A stretch of 64,000 nucleotides of DNA from Euptelea pleiosperma (taxonomy: Eukaryota > Streptophyta > Magnoliopsida > Ranunculales > Eupteleaceae). A program made the position numbers and the translations under genes. The stretch covers positions 13,151,929 through 13,215,928 of the forward strand of contig CM068541.1 of NCBI GenBank assembly GCA_035048495.1, read 5' to 3'. Positions 45,957 to 59,700 of the stretch are shown one piece after another. The notes under the pieces were generated by a model that was given only the letters and a program-made list of their open reading frames with translations, ran no database searches and was not told the origin of the DNA. How positions within the stretch are numbered: the stretch's first letter is position 1; every line of letters begins with the position of its first letter.

Positions 45957-47365
45957 TTGATTAGGCCACTTGTCATTCCTGGACTGCTCAACCAATAACT
46001 TTATCAACATTTAGGAGGTAGACTTCCTTTAGAACAAGTCAAAGGAAGACGACCCTCCTTGAAGGGGGTCAAAATCGTTAGTATCTCTAAGATCCTAACA
46101 TCTGGTATAAAAGCATCAAGATCCTAGTATTAACCATGGTTAATGCTAAAGAGGTGAATGAAAGAATAGACGTAACTGATTCTCAACTTGATCAATTGAC
46201 CACTGATGTACAAGAGTTGAGAGAGAGGGAATGGGAACAATCCAAACAACCTTAGAATGATTGGTTGTTGATCTACCATCAGTTCGGGAAACGCCACACG
46301 TTCCTGCCATTGTGAACCAAGAAGCAAAAAATCCTCAAGGCGAAAAAGTGATTCAAGGCCGTCATCTTCAGATCAGTTTTTCAAAATTCGATGGCTAAGA
46401 ACCCGGAGGTTAAATTTTTAGGACAGAACAATATCAACAGTTGAACAGCTTATCCGATGAATAGATTGTCCTTTTAACTTTGGTTCACCTGATCGGAGAC
46501 GCTATAGCATGGTATCGTTGGATGAATCGCTCTATTAGATTGATGTTATGGCCTCAACTCACTCAGGCCCTATGCTCTTTTTTTTTTCTTTTTTTTTTCT
46601 TTTTTGGCTAAGTGAATATATTAAAATAGTAAAACAATAAACCTTCAAGGAAAAAATGAACAGAGAAAAAGAACAAGCTGAACCAATATCAAGACCTTAT
46701 CTCGTGAATCGAAAATAGGTCTGATTATGGTCTTCCACTGAATCAAGGAAAGGGGGTCTAAAGTCCTACCATGAAAAAAAATTATTAGGTAAAGAAACGC
46801 CCTTCATGTCCCAAGAGTTTGTGGATCCAGGTGCTACATTAGCTAAACTCAAACAAATTAGCAATGTTCGCGAGTTTCAAAGCTGAGTTGAAAAGCTTGT
46901 TAATCAAGTTATAGGATTACCAAAATCCTTCTTGATTAGTTGTTTTATCTCCGGATTACATTATGACACACGAGTTAGGGTTCAATTGTTGCGTCCTTCT
47001 ACAGGACTGAGGAATGAATGTCTTAATTCATCCCTCTGCATCTAAAGACCTTGATTCCTCGCCTTCAACTGCATTTTGTTTACCATCAAGAACAAATGAA
47101 TAAATACATCAATGGAGGCCTTCGATCTGGTCCCGTGCCAAGAAGAATCCATTTTGGTCGCAAGTGATTAAGATATTTGAGTTCGTTTTTAAGTCGAATA
47201 AAGATCCTTATTTGGCGAGAATTAGTAGTTGGTTATAAATAGGGTTGTAACCTTATCTTTGGGAAATCAGTCAATAAAATTATCAAGGTTTAGAAGGTAA
47301 ACTTCCTTTGGAGTAAATCAAAGGAGGGCGACTTCTCTTGAAGCGGGTCAAAATTGTTAGGATCA
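45957..47365 (+). mobile_element. Collapsed Ty3-gypsy-type element with gag remnant
   Basis: The 3' part of an LTR (to about 46,100, ending ctaaca) is followed by a Met-tRNA-like primer site tggtataaaagc (46,103). Its counterpart recurs at about 47,260-47,365 (aaggtttagaaggtaaacttcctttggagtaaatcaaagg). Between them, broken plus-strand frames show gypsy gag features: GDAIAWYRWMNR near 46,500 and VDPGATLAKLKQISNVREFQ near 46,830, then QVIGLPKSFLISCFISGL near 46,910. No protease, reverse transcriptase or integrase remains. It lies just downstream of the GGH 3' end. Confidence 0.6.
46575..46795 (-). mobile_element. LINE tail inserted in the gypsy gag remnant
   Basis: A long T-run followed by 'ggctaagtgaatatattaaaatagt' is the antisense of a typical LINE 3' end (compare 48,951 and 55,133). 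It interrupts the gag reading between TQALCS and the later VDPGATL part. Target duplications were not clear. Confidence 0.45.
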
Positions 47366-47722
47366 ACCTTTTAGCATCGCCAATGCATCCAAAGGTTCCG
47401 GTTCTACAGAATCCCTACAGTCATAATGCATTTCGCGAAGCCAATACCAGAAAACATGGGTTCTCGGGGAGCATACTGTCTAACGTTACGCTAGAAAAGC
47501 ACCACATAATATAATGGGGAAAGCTAATCCTTACAGTTGACAACCAGATTTGGATCTTGTAACCTAGGCACTGACCCAGTTTTGCCAACAGAAATCTTTA
47601 GTTTATAATCATAACCTATTCACGTTTTGACAACAACTACTTATTTCACATCAGTAGTTTTACATTTTCTGACGCCTACAATTTACAGAGATTACAATTG
47701 GAAAGTTTATCAGAGTTGAAGA

Positions 47723-50700
47723 TTACGAAAAAATGTAAACCTCGTCGTATCCCTTCCTACAGCCAAACAACAAGCAAAACCAGGTTAAGACGGTAAATAA
47801 ATTATCTAAAGTACTTCTAACATGATCTGATAAACATTCTGAACTTACCCAGCCTTCCCACAATAAGTGGGACTGTAATTGTAAATGAGGTTGTCGAGCA
47901 CTTTTCGCGCGGGTGGTCTGTTTAAGGACTTTCTCGCCTCCCTGCACCACAACAGGATGAGCTCAGTTTAGACAGTCCACTTCTTGAAGATCTCAGGAAA
48001 TAAAATATGCATTTCAAATGAATCATCAATATTTCAGACCAATCACAACCTGATAAAAAAGTTGGCGACATGTTGAGTCACTTGAACTGCATCTTCAGAG
48101 TGTGGAATCATCGATAAGCCCCATTCGAAAGCATTTTTCTGCAGTAAACTAGGTTAGTTCTTCAGTTTCCATTATCATACTAAATCAAAAAAGGCCATAG
48201 TGGTACCACTTCCAGCCAATAATAGTATCACCAGAATCGGCAGGTTAAGATAAATTACATAGAAATACATGAAATAATTGACAGATCATTAGGGACCTGA
48301 TTACATTGCCAACAATTGAATAACCAGAACAAAGAATGTAAAGAAACAATAGTAGTGACTTTTAGTACAAATGGATGAAGCACATGTGCATAAGAAGTAA
48401 AGAGAGCACACCTCGGGATGCCACTGGAAGGCAGTGACAGGATACTCGAGTGCTTGTACAGTTGAGACATAGACCTGGTGTAAATAATTGTCTAACAATG
48501 AGCATAGCAGTAATAATGAATATATAAATCTGTCTTGTAGAATAAAACCAGTAAATAACATAGAAATGTCTAGTTTTCAGTACCTTATCATCTTCATCTG
48601 TGCTTGTCGTCAAAACCTTAAAGAAACTAGACAGGGCACAAGTCTCTTCAAATCTTTCAGGTGATACACCATACTATCACATTGAGAAATATAGTTCAGG
48701 CTTGCTGGGCATCAATCTTGGAGAATGTAAATGTGCCCATTACAAAAATATGAAAGAAAGAAAGGCAGCATGAAAATCTTTACTATTTGAGCATCATTCT
48801 GTAAACTTCACCTAGTATCATGTCCATTATATTAAACATACAATTGATGGATTTTGCAAGTGGTTGGGAGTCTATTCTAGAAAGTGACCCCAAGAAGGAG
48901 GTGTGTGCTCCAGCTTGGAGAAGGCATAGTTGCAGTTGACTCAATCTTAGTTTTTTTAATATTGAATTGTATATATATTAAACGGAGCAAAAGCACCAAA
49001 AGAAATTACGAAGAAGAATGAGAATCTCATAGGGAAAACAATGTACAAGCCAGACCCTACCCAAAAACTGTTTTAAGAACTACATATAATTCAAATTGGA
49101 AATCCCAGTTATAGAAGAAAACAACAAAACTGAACCCCCTTAAATTCCCTTTTTCTTTAAAGGGAACCCCCTTAAATTCCTTAAAATTACAAAGAAGAAT
49201 GAGAGAGAATCTCCTAGGGAAATCAATGTACAAGCCAGATGCTACCCAAAAAAACGTTTTAAGAACTACATATAATTCAAATTGGACCCATCCCAATTAT
49301 AGAAGAAAACAACAAAACTGACTCCCTTAAATTCCTTTACAATTGCAACCCAACTATATATTGAAGCCTTGATCCTAGCCACCTGTTGGTTATGTCTTTA
49401 TTTTCCCTGTTTCATTATAACTTGTGGTACCAGGGGTATTTCTGGTATGAATTTGTCTTTCTCCTCATTTACATAAATGTGGGAAATAGTACTCCGCATA
49501 ATAGATGATCTCCCATTCTCCATTCTTCTCTCTTCTCCTCTTCTCATTTTTCTCTTTTTCCCGTCCCTTCTTTCCTAACCTTTTCTGATTTATTTTCCAC
49601 TTTACTAATTTAATTTAAACCCTCGGTATGTGAAGTTTAGAACATGGTATCAAAGCAAATACCTAGGGTGTTGTGTTTCGAACACTAGGGCTACCACATG
49701 TGGTAGAACCACATGGTTAGTCTTACACCTAGGGAAAATCACCAAAAACATTTGGTGTTGGGTTTATTTACCCTTCGTTTTGTTCACGGAGTACTATTCA
49801 TCGTTACTGTTCACGGGTACTATTCATAGAGTACTTGTTCACCGATACTGTTCACAAGGCATGTTGCAAGTTTTTTTTTAGACTTCTAATGCAAACCCTA
49901 GGTTGAAATATATCCATTGATAGTTCGCTTGGTGATTCAGCTGCCACATCTGGAGTGATGAGTGGTATGTCACACATGGGTATCCATGGTGACCATCACC
50001 CAGGGTTGCAGCTCACCACAATGAAGTTCAATAGAGTGAGCACAGTTTGTCTGTATATACGTTGGTGGACGTGGTAGGTTGGGGTACATTAATGGCAAAG
50101 TGGTAACACCAGCCCTAACTGATTCTATCTATGATATGTGGGAAGCTGAAAACCTTATGGTCACGTCATGGCTGATACATTTTATGCAGTCACACATTAG
50201 TAAGGGTTTCTTGTTTCTCTCAACTACGAAGGAGATATGGGATGTTGTACCGCAAACTTATGCCAAAGTTGGGAATTTTGCGAAATTACATGAGTTGCAA
50301 CAGGAAATATCCCATCTTCGTCAGGGGGCGATGTCCTAAGGGGCGTACTATGCTACTCTACGGAATAAGTGGGAGGAGTTGGACAACTACTAGAGCTATA
50401 CCCCAATATGTGCTACTAATATGTTAGGATATAGAACAATGGTAGAACGCCAACAGATATTTGAATTCTTTGTTACTCTAAATCAGAGCTATGAGCATGC
50501 TAGAGTTCTGATTTTGAGCAAAGATCATCCACCTTAACACTGTCTCAGATTACGCCTACATTTAGAGTGAAGAGAGCACGCGACATGCTATGTTCCCCAA
50601 GCTTGAACAGGACCCTAGATCTCATGATATGTATGCACTTGTGACAACAACTCAAAAAACGAGCAAGGCAACCCCAAAAAAATTCGAGTAAGGGTAATGA

Positions 50701-53700
50701 TAAAGACAAGCTAAAGTATGGGCACTGTGGACGAAGACGTCATATGAAGGAGACACATTGGGATCTACATGGTTAACCACCTCAGTTCAACTCCAGTTCT
50801 AGACAGGGGCAATCTACAGTGCACTCAGTAGCCCAAGATGCAATTCATCCAGTTTGTATATCTCCTGGGGGTATGGTCACGTTTTCAATGATGAGATGGA
50901 AAAGTTGATAGATGATATCTCAACTCGATGTGCAATCCGGTTCTCCTACTTCTACTTTCGCTCACTCAAGTACTTTTGGATCATCCCTTCCTGTGTCCTC
51001 TACACCGTCCGGCCATTCTTAGATCATCAATTATGGGGCCTCTAGTCACATGACAATTATGTCATTTGTTTTTTCATCTTACAGTATTTGCTTTGGTAAA
51101 GATAAGGTTTTGGTGCTCTTTCCTCAGTATCCAAAAAAGGCAGTGTGGCCCATACACCATCTCTAACCTTGTCTTTCGTTCGTTCATGTTCCTAAGTTCA
51201 CTATTAATCTTCTTTCTATTAGTAGTGTCACAAAAAATATGAATTGTAGTGTCACCTTTCTTCTCACTATCTATTTCAAGACTCGGAGACGAGGAAGATG
51301 ATTGGCAGTGCTCATGAGGATAGGATTGTACTGTTTGGACACAAAACAACTTTCTTCTCAGGCAACGTAGCATTCGAGTATTAGTAGTAGTAATAGTGTC
51401 AATAAAGACCAGTTAATGTGTTGGCATAACTGGTTAGGCCGTCTACTTGTTTCTAGGTTGAGAGGTTTATTTCCACAATTAGATTTGCTCCTGTTAAGTT
51501 GTGAAACGTGTGAAATGGCAAAGCATTGTTGTACTTCATTTCCCACTAGTGAGAATAAAAGTACTACTTTTCATATTGTTCACTTTGATGTTTGGGGTCC
51601 GTCCTCGACTACTTCTCTATTTGGTTATCATTATTTTGTCATATTTGTTGATGATTACAGCCGTTGTACTTGGGTGTATCTGATGAAGTATAAAGATGAA
51701 GTGTTTCCATCTTCAAGACTTTTCATCAGATGGTTCAGACTCAATTTGGTGTTAAACTCCAAATCGTTCAATCTGATAATGGAAGAGTATATGGTTGATG
51801 GGATTAAGTTTTATTTCAATGAACATGGAATTGATCATCAAACGTCGTGTTAAAACCCCCAACAGAATGGTGTTTCAAAGGGAAAACATAAGCACTTGAA
51901 GTGACCCGTGCCCTACTTTTTGGTATACAAGTTCTGAAATCTACCTGATAAATCATTTGCTTTCTAGTATTCTGAATTTCAAACTCCAATTTCATATCTT
52001 CATCCGGAAAGTTCCTCATTCTTGGTTTCACCAAAGGATTTCAGCTGTGTATATTATGTTCACATTAATCGTACTAATTGTGACAAGTTTGACCTGATGA
52101 TTTGACGTGTATATTCCTGGGATATCCGTCATCGCAAAAAGGTATATAAATGTTATCATCCTAGCACTCATCAACGACTGTATCCATGGATGTTACCTTC
52201 TTTGAGTTTGTTCCTTTCTTCAGTGATGCTCGGACCTCTCTTCGAGGGGAGTGTAGTAATCAAGAGTCATGTTCCATTTCCAGTTTCTACTTCTATATGA
52301 TTCTTATACTACTATTTCTACTAGTGATATGCTATAAGAAAAAAAAAAACTTCAAGTGTATACCAGAAAACAGAAATAACCCACCGCTCAAGGGACCTAC
52401 CAAGAAATTCTCTCTGATTTAGGTAACATCTCCCCTGTTGTTCCTTGTGATATTCCTGTTGATCTCAATGTTTCTATTGCTATCCCGAAGGGTGTTCGTG
52501 CGTGCGGACAATATCCTATTTCGAACTTTGTTTCTTTTTATTCCATGCCACCATCATATCGTGCATTTGCAGCTTCTATGGCCTCTATTTCTTTGCTATC
52601 TAATGTTTCAGATGCCTTTTCTCAATCCAAGTGAAATGAAGCCATATTTGAAGAGATGAGCCCTTGAAAAAAAATGAAACATGGGATCTTCTGACCTTAC
52701 CCAAGGGAAAGAAGTCAGTCAAGAGATGTTTGCACTCAAGTTCTTCTCTTACTGGCAGCAACTACGTCTTGGCCTTTACATCAATTGGATGTGAAGAATA
52801 CCTTCCTCCATGGTGAGTTGGAGGAGGTGTATATGATGATGCCACTAAGATTTAAACTTGAGGGCACCGAGAATCAAGTCTATAAACTAGAAAAAGCCTT
52901 GTATGGGCTGAAACAGTCACCTCAAGCCTGGTTTGAGAGATTTAGTGGGATAGTCAAGAAGAGCGGATATGTACATAGCCAAGTCGACAACACATTATTC
53001 ATCAAACACAAACAAGACAGAATTACTGCTCTCATAGGTTACATGGATGACATTGTGATGACAGGAAATGACTCAAAGAAAGTGTAAGAGTTGAAGAAGT
53101 TTATGAGGACAGAGTTTGAGATTAAGATCTTGGACCCTTGAAATACTTTATGGGAATTGAGGTAGCTCAATCAAAGAAAGGGATATTCATCTCTCAAAGG
53201 AAATATGTTCTTGACCAGTTAAATGAAACAAGTAACATTGATACCAAACCTGTCGATACACCTATTGATCAGAATCATCAGTTGATGTGGATGATGACCG
53301 CCTCATTGATACAAGCGTATTCCAGAGACTAGTTGGGAGGTCGATTTACATGTCGCTTACATGCCTAACATTGCATTTGCGGTTAGCATAATCAATCAAT
53401 TTATGCATGCACCTCGAGCATCTCACCTTGAAGCTACTAACAGATTTCTTAGGTATCTCAAGGGCTCTCTAGGCAAAAGTATAATGTTTGGGAGGCATGG
53501 AAACCTACAAGTGGAAGCATATACTAATGCAGATTGGGCAAGTTCAATTATTGATCGTTGATCTACATTCGACAATATAATTGTTCGTGGTAACTTGGTT
53601 TTTTGGAGAAGCAAGAAACAGCCTGTGGTGGCTAGATCTAACGCAGAGGCTGAGTTTCAATCTATGGCCCATGGAGTATGTGAGCTCTTATAAATGAAAA

Positions 53701-56700
53701 CCATGTTGTGTGAGTTGGCAATCAAAGTTTAAGATCCCATGAGCTTATATTGCGACAATAAAGTTGTCGTTAGCATTGCCCACAACCCAGTCCAACGTGA
53801 TAAGACCAAGCACATAGAGGTTGACAGACACTTCATCAAGAAGTTGAATAATGGCCAAATTTACGCACTTTATGTCAAGACATGAGAGCAAGTTCCAAAT
53901 GTTCAGACTAAGAGTGTTAATAAGGGTTGTCTCCAAACTATGTTAATCAAGCTGGGCATGATAAATATCCTTGCACCAACTTGAGGGAGTGTTGGTTATG
54001 TCTTTATTTTCCCTATTTCATTGTAACTTGGGGTACCAAGGATATTTCTGCATTTCTTTGCCTATCACCTCAATAATATAAATATGTGGGAAATCGTGTT
54101 GTACATAATACACGGTCTTCTCCATTCTTCTATCTTCACCTCTTCTCTCATCTTTCTCTTCTTCTCCTCTCTCAATCTTTTCAACTTCATTTTCCACTAT
54201 ACTGATTTAATTTAAACCCTGGGTATGTGAAGTTTAGAACACCACCATCAACTCTAAAGAATCATATTTGTCTTCAAAAAGTATTTCGTTACGTTCTTAA
54301 CAAACAAACCTACAAATGGGTAAAGGGGGTATCTTATCCTCCACAATTCGATCTCAGTTACTTGAAAAATCAGCATTCCATCCGAGAAGGAGCTGCATCA
54401 CACTAATAGGAATGGTCCAATACATTCCAATAAGACAAAAAATTCCATACATACTTCTCTTGTGAAGCTACAATGAATAAGTGATCAACCATCTCGCAAC
54501 TCAATCTGCATAGGAGGCACATGTTAGGTATTATCTTCCCCCTATTAATTGGATGAACCACCATAAGTATTTGTCTAAGGCGGCCATCCAAAGGATTAAA
54601 AAACTACGTTGGTGGCGACTGATTACCTCCAGACTTAACCAGAAATGATGGGGTCTCTCTCTGCGTCAAAGTTGAGAAAGAACTAACTGTGAATACTCCA
54701 CTCTTCTTCCATCTCCATACTCTTTTATACTCTTCATTTTTCGTCAAATGAACACCATTGAGACGACCAAGAAACTCAACAAAAATCACGATTTCCCAAT
54801 CATTCAAATTTCTTCTAAAAGACAAAGTCCACACCACATTCCATGAATCCCAATGAAAAATATCCTTCACTAAAGCTCTCTTCCAATTAGAAAACGAAAG
54901 AGTGGGGGAAAAGCTTGCAGAAAGAGCGATGAGAGAGAGAAAGACTTGACTCAATCTGAATATCAATGGGTGTTCCATCGGAGACCTCGACTAATGAGGA
55001 TAGGCAGAACTATGAGAGAAGAATTGTGTGAGTACTAAAACATTGTAAATATCAAGGCTTATTTAAAACATTTAAAGGTGCTCTCCACTTCCTTCAACCA
55101 ATAGTCCTCGAAAGTATCCCTCATGTGATCATTTTTTTTTATAAGGTAAAGGAATATATTAAAAAAGAAAGAAGCTACAAAGCACACGGGAGGTCGAGAA
55201 GACCTCCTAGGAGAAACCGAAAAAAGAGAAAAGGGAAAAAGGGCTGCTAATTGCCTCTACACATAATGGCCTCCCATCTAAAGACCATATCTTAACCCTC
55301 TACATTCCTTGAACAACTTAGACCAGAGGAAGAGAGCAGCCTTAATGTTAATGACAATTCCTTGGATAGTCTCCTCCTTCCCATCAAAGATCCTCCTATT
55401 TCTTTCAAGCCAAAGACCCCACCAGACCGCGAAGGGAAGAAGGTGCCAAAGTCTGCTCCCACGGGAAAAGAAGCACCTGAAAGACCAGCTCTTGATAGCC
55501 TGCTTTACAGTGTCAGGGAGAGTCCAATAAATTCCAAAAGCGCTGAAGAAGATACCCCACACTTGGGCAATTAGGCACTTGAAGGCACTTGAAGATACCC
55601 CTCATGCGATCATCTCTTGGGCAATTAGGCACTTGAAGGGACCTTCATAGATTGCTAACATCTTGACTTGTCTATAGATTTCAATTGGGATTTAGATATT
55701 AACATTGGAGATATATTACATTGTTCAACAACTTAACCAACTCATTAGCAAAACACCAATGTTGTTATCCTTTGGACTTCCTTAATGATGTCACGAAGTG
55801 AACTAATCAATCATCTGATGACCCCATGTCTCACGAGGAAGCTTCAAAGCCTCTTGATTCACAATTGCGGATACAACTACCGTTGAAGAGATCAATTGGA
55901 GGTTGAGGATAACTAAAATGCATTGGGTTTTCATTTTGTATAGTATTACATTGTTCCCACTCATATCTGTCCTATTGTACATAACTCAAATTGAGACTCC
56001 ATGGTTGAAAAACATAATAGGCATGTCTCGCATGATGTTCAAAGATATTTACAATAGTCCAGTAGTAAAGCGATGATAATTCAGTCAACATTAAAGACGA
56101 GACAAGTGAAGCAAAATCATACAAGATGTTCATTGTGAAATCCAAGCAATAGCTAAGTTCAAATCTATGCGGGGTTGGGTTGGGTTGGGGGAAGCGCGAA
56201 GTTATGCTTGTGTAATACAACATTTTGAGAACTTACATCTTGGTTTTGCATCTTTCAGAACTTACATCTATCCAAAAGAGTGATTAGTGAAACACTTCTA
56301 GAACTTACATGATGATTTTGCATGACAAGACAATCTGTAGTCAATTTTTTAAGCAATTCTGGAGGAAATCTGCACAACCAGTGAAGGATGCTAATTATCA
56401 AATGAAAAACTGGTAGCTAGAATAATGCCATTAAAATAACCAATTCGAATAAGGTATAATGTTAGAGGGGCATGCAACTAGAAAGAAATTTAGTTCTGCA
56501 CATTATCAACATTCGGTGGTTTTCATGGAATAAAACGCTGGTGCTTTCACTTGTTAATAAAATGATGCATCCCACCCACTGGTTTGGGAATCATAATATG
56601 AAATTACAGATATAAGTAGAACAACTCTTGAACATTTAGAAAGCTCCCCACCATGGGTAAACCAAATCTATTAGAGGCAAGAAGTATGTCTTCATAGTTC

Positions 56701-59700
56701 CTTCCCAGTCAAATTTCTTGATTCAAAGTGTTACTATTCTAATCCCTTCTCTTTGTATAAAAGCTGTGTTACAAATGTCCATTTCACAATGGAATCTATC
56801 TCCCCAGTGGCCTCAATTGCTCAAGGTCAGTAGAAGACTATGGAAAACACCAAATCTCGTTGAAGTTAAGGGGGGAAGACTTGGTAGAGGTACAAACTGG
56901 GAAGAAACCAATTGAGTACACCGTACAGGTGGGTCTATAAGGTGATAAAATCAAGTTGACCTGATAGTAAGTTGAATGATCAATTGAATGCAAAAGGATA
57001 CAACAGTATTGTTTTGCACCAATAGTATGAGTAGAAACCATAATATCTTATATATTGCAGTAGCCACAGGATGGCTCAATCTTGGGTCAATGCAGATTTT
57101 TTTTCCTTTGACAACAACAAGATTTCATTAATATTTGGAAAATCTACAAAAATGGGAAAAGCATTCCTTTCATAGAAAATGAATTATATACAATAGAAAA
57201 CCATGGACTAATCTACAGTCCCATAGAGATCAACTAAACCATAGTCAACTACCCTAATTGAACCCCAATTTCAGACCCTGTTTATCCTAAAATCCAACAA
57301 TTTTTCTAACTCGTTCAGTCCTTAACACCACTTCCATCATAACCTACGTAACAATGACACGAACACGTGTGTCCAATGCATATACAAGGTTTTTGACAAT
57401 AACCTACGTAACCACCATAGTCAACTACCCTAGTTGAACCCCGACACATGTACGAGGTGTTTAACACTTAGTTACAGGAAACTCCTATGTAGGATGATGC
57501 TTCCGCTCTAGAACCGTGCTTCCACTTCTAACTTCGGAGCTCTTTGGACTCGTGGTTCTAAGTTGACAGAAACCCGAACTTGTTCAAGACTTCTGACTTT
57601 TGATTCGCTAAACAAGAAGCATTTGACAAGAAATTTCGAAAACAAAGCTCAATGATTCTCCTATGTTGTGAAGAACTTAAGAAGTTATAAGATAATGTAT
57701 TCTACCGCAAAAACACCATTATAAGCTTCAAAGATAGTTTATTAATTACTAATTTATCAAATTATTTGGTCTTGTCACAAATAATATGGATACCTTAAGG
57801 CCATTATGCCGGTCACCTAAGCCCCTTGGTGAGAGAAGTCCCCCAACCCAATATTTATAAAAAATAAAAATAAAAAACAGTTTTCATTCCCTTTCCCTTT
57901 CCCTTTCCCTTTCTAGAAGGCCCCCAGCCTGAGTCTCACTACAAAAGAAATATCTTAAAAATAAGAGAAAACATTTAGAAAAAATAATACAAAAACGGCT
58001 TAAGCCTCTAATCTGTCTTTTTTGGCTTTTCCTTTCTCTTTCACTTTCCCTTTTTCAAATCACATTGCTTTTCTTTTCTTCGAACCATAGAATCAACTGT
58101 CTTGTCTCCTTCGACTTCATCGAGCAAAGAAAGAAAAGATATTTTAAAAAGGATAGTGAAGACGAAGAGATCAAAGACCTTCCTCTTCTACACTCTTCCA
58201 TCTGATCTCCCACCAAACGTTTTAATGGCGAAAATCTCAAGTGGAAGATCTTTCTTTAGATTATGTAGCCAAAGACCAATGTAGGATTTTAACATAAACA
58301 TTCTAGATCCACCACAAGATAAGATTGGTTAGTTGGTCCTATTGTAAGTTTTGATGGACAGTTTCCACCCTATTATGAGCATTAGAATCATGGAACTTAG
58401 CTTTCTTGTCCACATATGATTTGACACCTCTTCAACATCAACAATCAAGAAGGTACAATAGTAAGTTTTTTCGAGTAGCAAGGCACTTGCCCATAAACGT
58501 AAAATCACCAGGACTAGTGCAACACCGATTTAAAAATCCGATTTTATTAACAAGAATCCAATACTTCGTCCGCTGACTCGAGCACCACCACTATCACATG
58601 CAACACGTGTAAGAAGGAAGGCCAATAAGTGGTCAAAGTAAAGTTCTCTTCAACCCAAAGGGGATGATGCAGAGCCCTACTCCTAGGATTGCTAGCGCCT
58701 CTTTGGATGAAGTGGAACTCATTCACTCCACCGATGCAAAAACAGGCCCAATAATATAGATTAATCTTCAAAGGAAGGGGTATTTAGGACTTTTGCTAGA
58801 AAGGGTAATTTGGTCTTGGTGAGAAAATTAATGGCTCAGATTTTGTAGAGAGATTGCATGGTCAAGATTAGTTCAGGGCTTAGGCTAAACCGAAAAAGCT
58901 TCTTTTGTTCTTACGAGGGAAATAGTTGTTGTCTAGATGATTGAAAGAAGCTCTTTTCTCCCTTGGTTTTATCTCCAGTTTCTGTTGTCACCATGTTGTA
59001 AGAGTTACTTTAGTGTTTTCAACTGTAGTTCAAGCTTCTAACCATTATCAGGGCCCTAATTTTTACTCATTGGCTCCGCATTGGATTCACAATGCACTAG
59101 TTAAGAGTTAAGACCAATAAGCAACTATGTTGGATTTGCATAGCTGTTGCGTAAGGTTATAATTATAGAACAATGTTTTGTCCTACAAATTATTGCAATT
59201 TTGTTTCAATGTTCAGAAGAATGGTATTATATTGCGGCACTGCCTATATTTTGGAAATTTAACAGAAGTCTGGGATTCAAGGAAAACCTGCATTTTCCTC
59301 AACTAAGGATGTTGCAAAAAGAACAGGCCAAAAGTTGGACTGGCTTTAATCAATTTTCATTGACTAGGTGGAAACAAAAGCCTAGCAAAGACCTAAGAAA
59401 AGCTTCAACATCATCAAATTTTGGCAGGTGAGACTGGGATCACCTCAGCCCAGCCCACTGACACCACTATAAAATAAAGTAAAGTGGTGCTAAGAATTTG
59501 TACAAAAACAATTCGCTAAGTACATCTCTGCAAATGGATTTTTAATTTGTATATCCCAATGTAATGTGTATACATTAGGATATTAGTAAGAATGCAAACG
59601 AAGTCTCTGGCCAACATATGCAAATGCATCTGTATACCGATCAAAGTTTTAACACATCCACAAAAGCATAAAAATATTAGAATATACAAATTCAGTATGA

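Larger units (their letters stand above)
49384..54241 (+). mobile_element. Complete but inactive Ty1-copia retrotransposon
   Basis: It has two LTRs (49384-49644 and 53990-54241) and a perfect 5-bp target duplication, ccacc, at 49379-49383 and 54242-54246. The primer site tggtatcaaagc follows the 5' LTR; a purine tract (cttgagggag) precedes the 3' LTR. Gag-like sequence lies at about 50,070-50,540. The zinc knuckle near 50,720 has lost two Cys. The protease site reads NYGASSHM instead of DSGASSHM (51,029). Integrase is at about 51,416-51,850 (DVWGPS...VDDYSR). Reverse transcriptase is at about 52,785-53,330 (YGLKQSPQAW, YMDD at 53,040), and RNase H at about 53,500-53,900 (CDNKVV...KHIEVDRHFI). 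Many stops and frameshifts break the polyprotein. It is antisense to GGH. Confidence 0.9.
48948..54945 (-). mobile_element. LINE in a GGH intron, interrupted by a copia element
   Basis: The 12-bp sequence ttgactcaatct occurs at both outer edges (48936-48947 and 54946-54957), as expected for a target duplication. A T-run at 48,951 is the antisense poly(A) tail. The right part (54,403-54,945) encodes LINE features on the minus strand: FRRNLNDWE near 54,810, RVWRWKKSGVFTVSS near 54,700, and a CLLCRLSCEMVDHLF zinc-binding motif near 54,500. The 3' region (about 49,000-49,330) contains a ~185-base direct duplication. The copia element splits it at 49,384-54,241. Confidence 0.7.

Noticed and set aside
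52785..53087. Reverse-transcriptase frame as a functional gene
   Set aside because: It belongs to the copia element, whose polyprotein is broken by stops and whose protease site is mutated.
54604..54978. Minus-strand frame as an independent plant gene
   Set aside because: Its residues match the RT-downstream region of plant LINEs and most of it falls inside the bounded LINE insertion.
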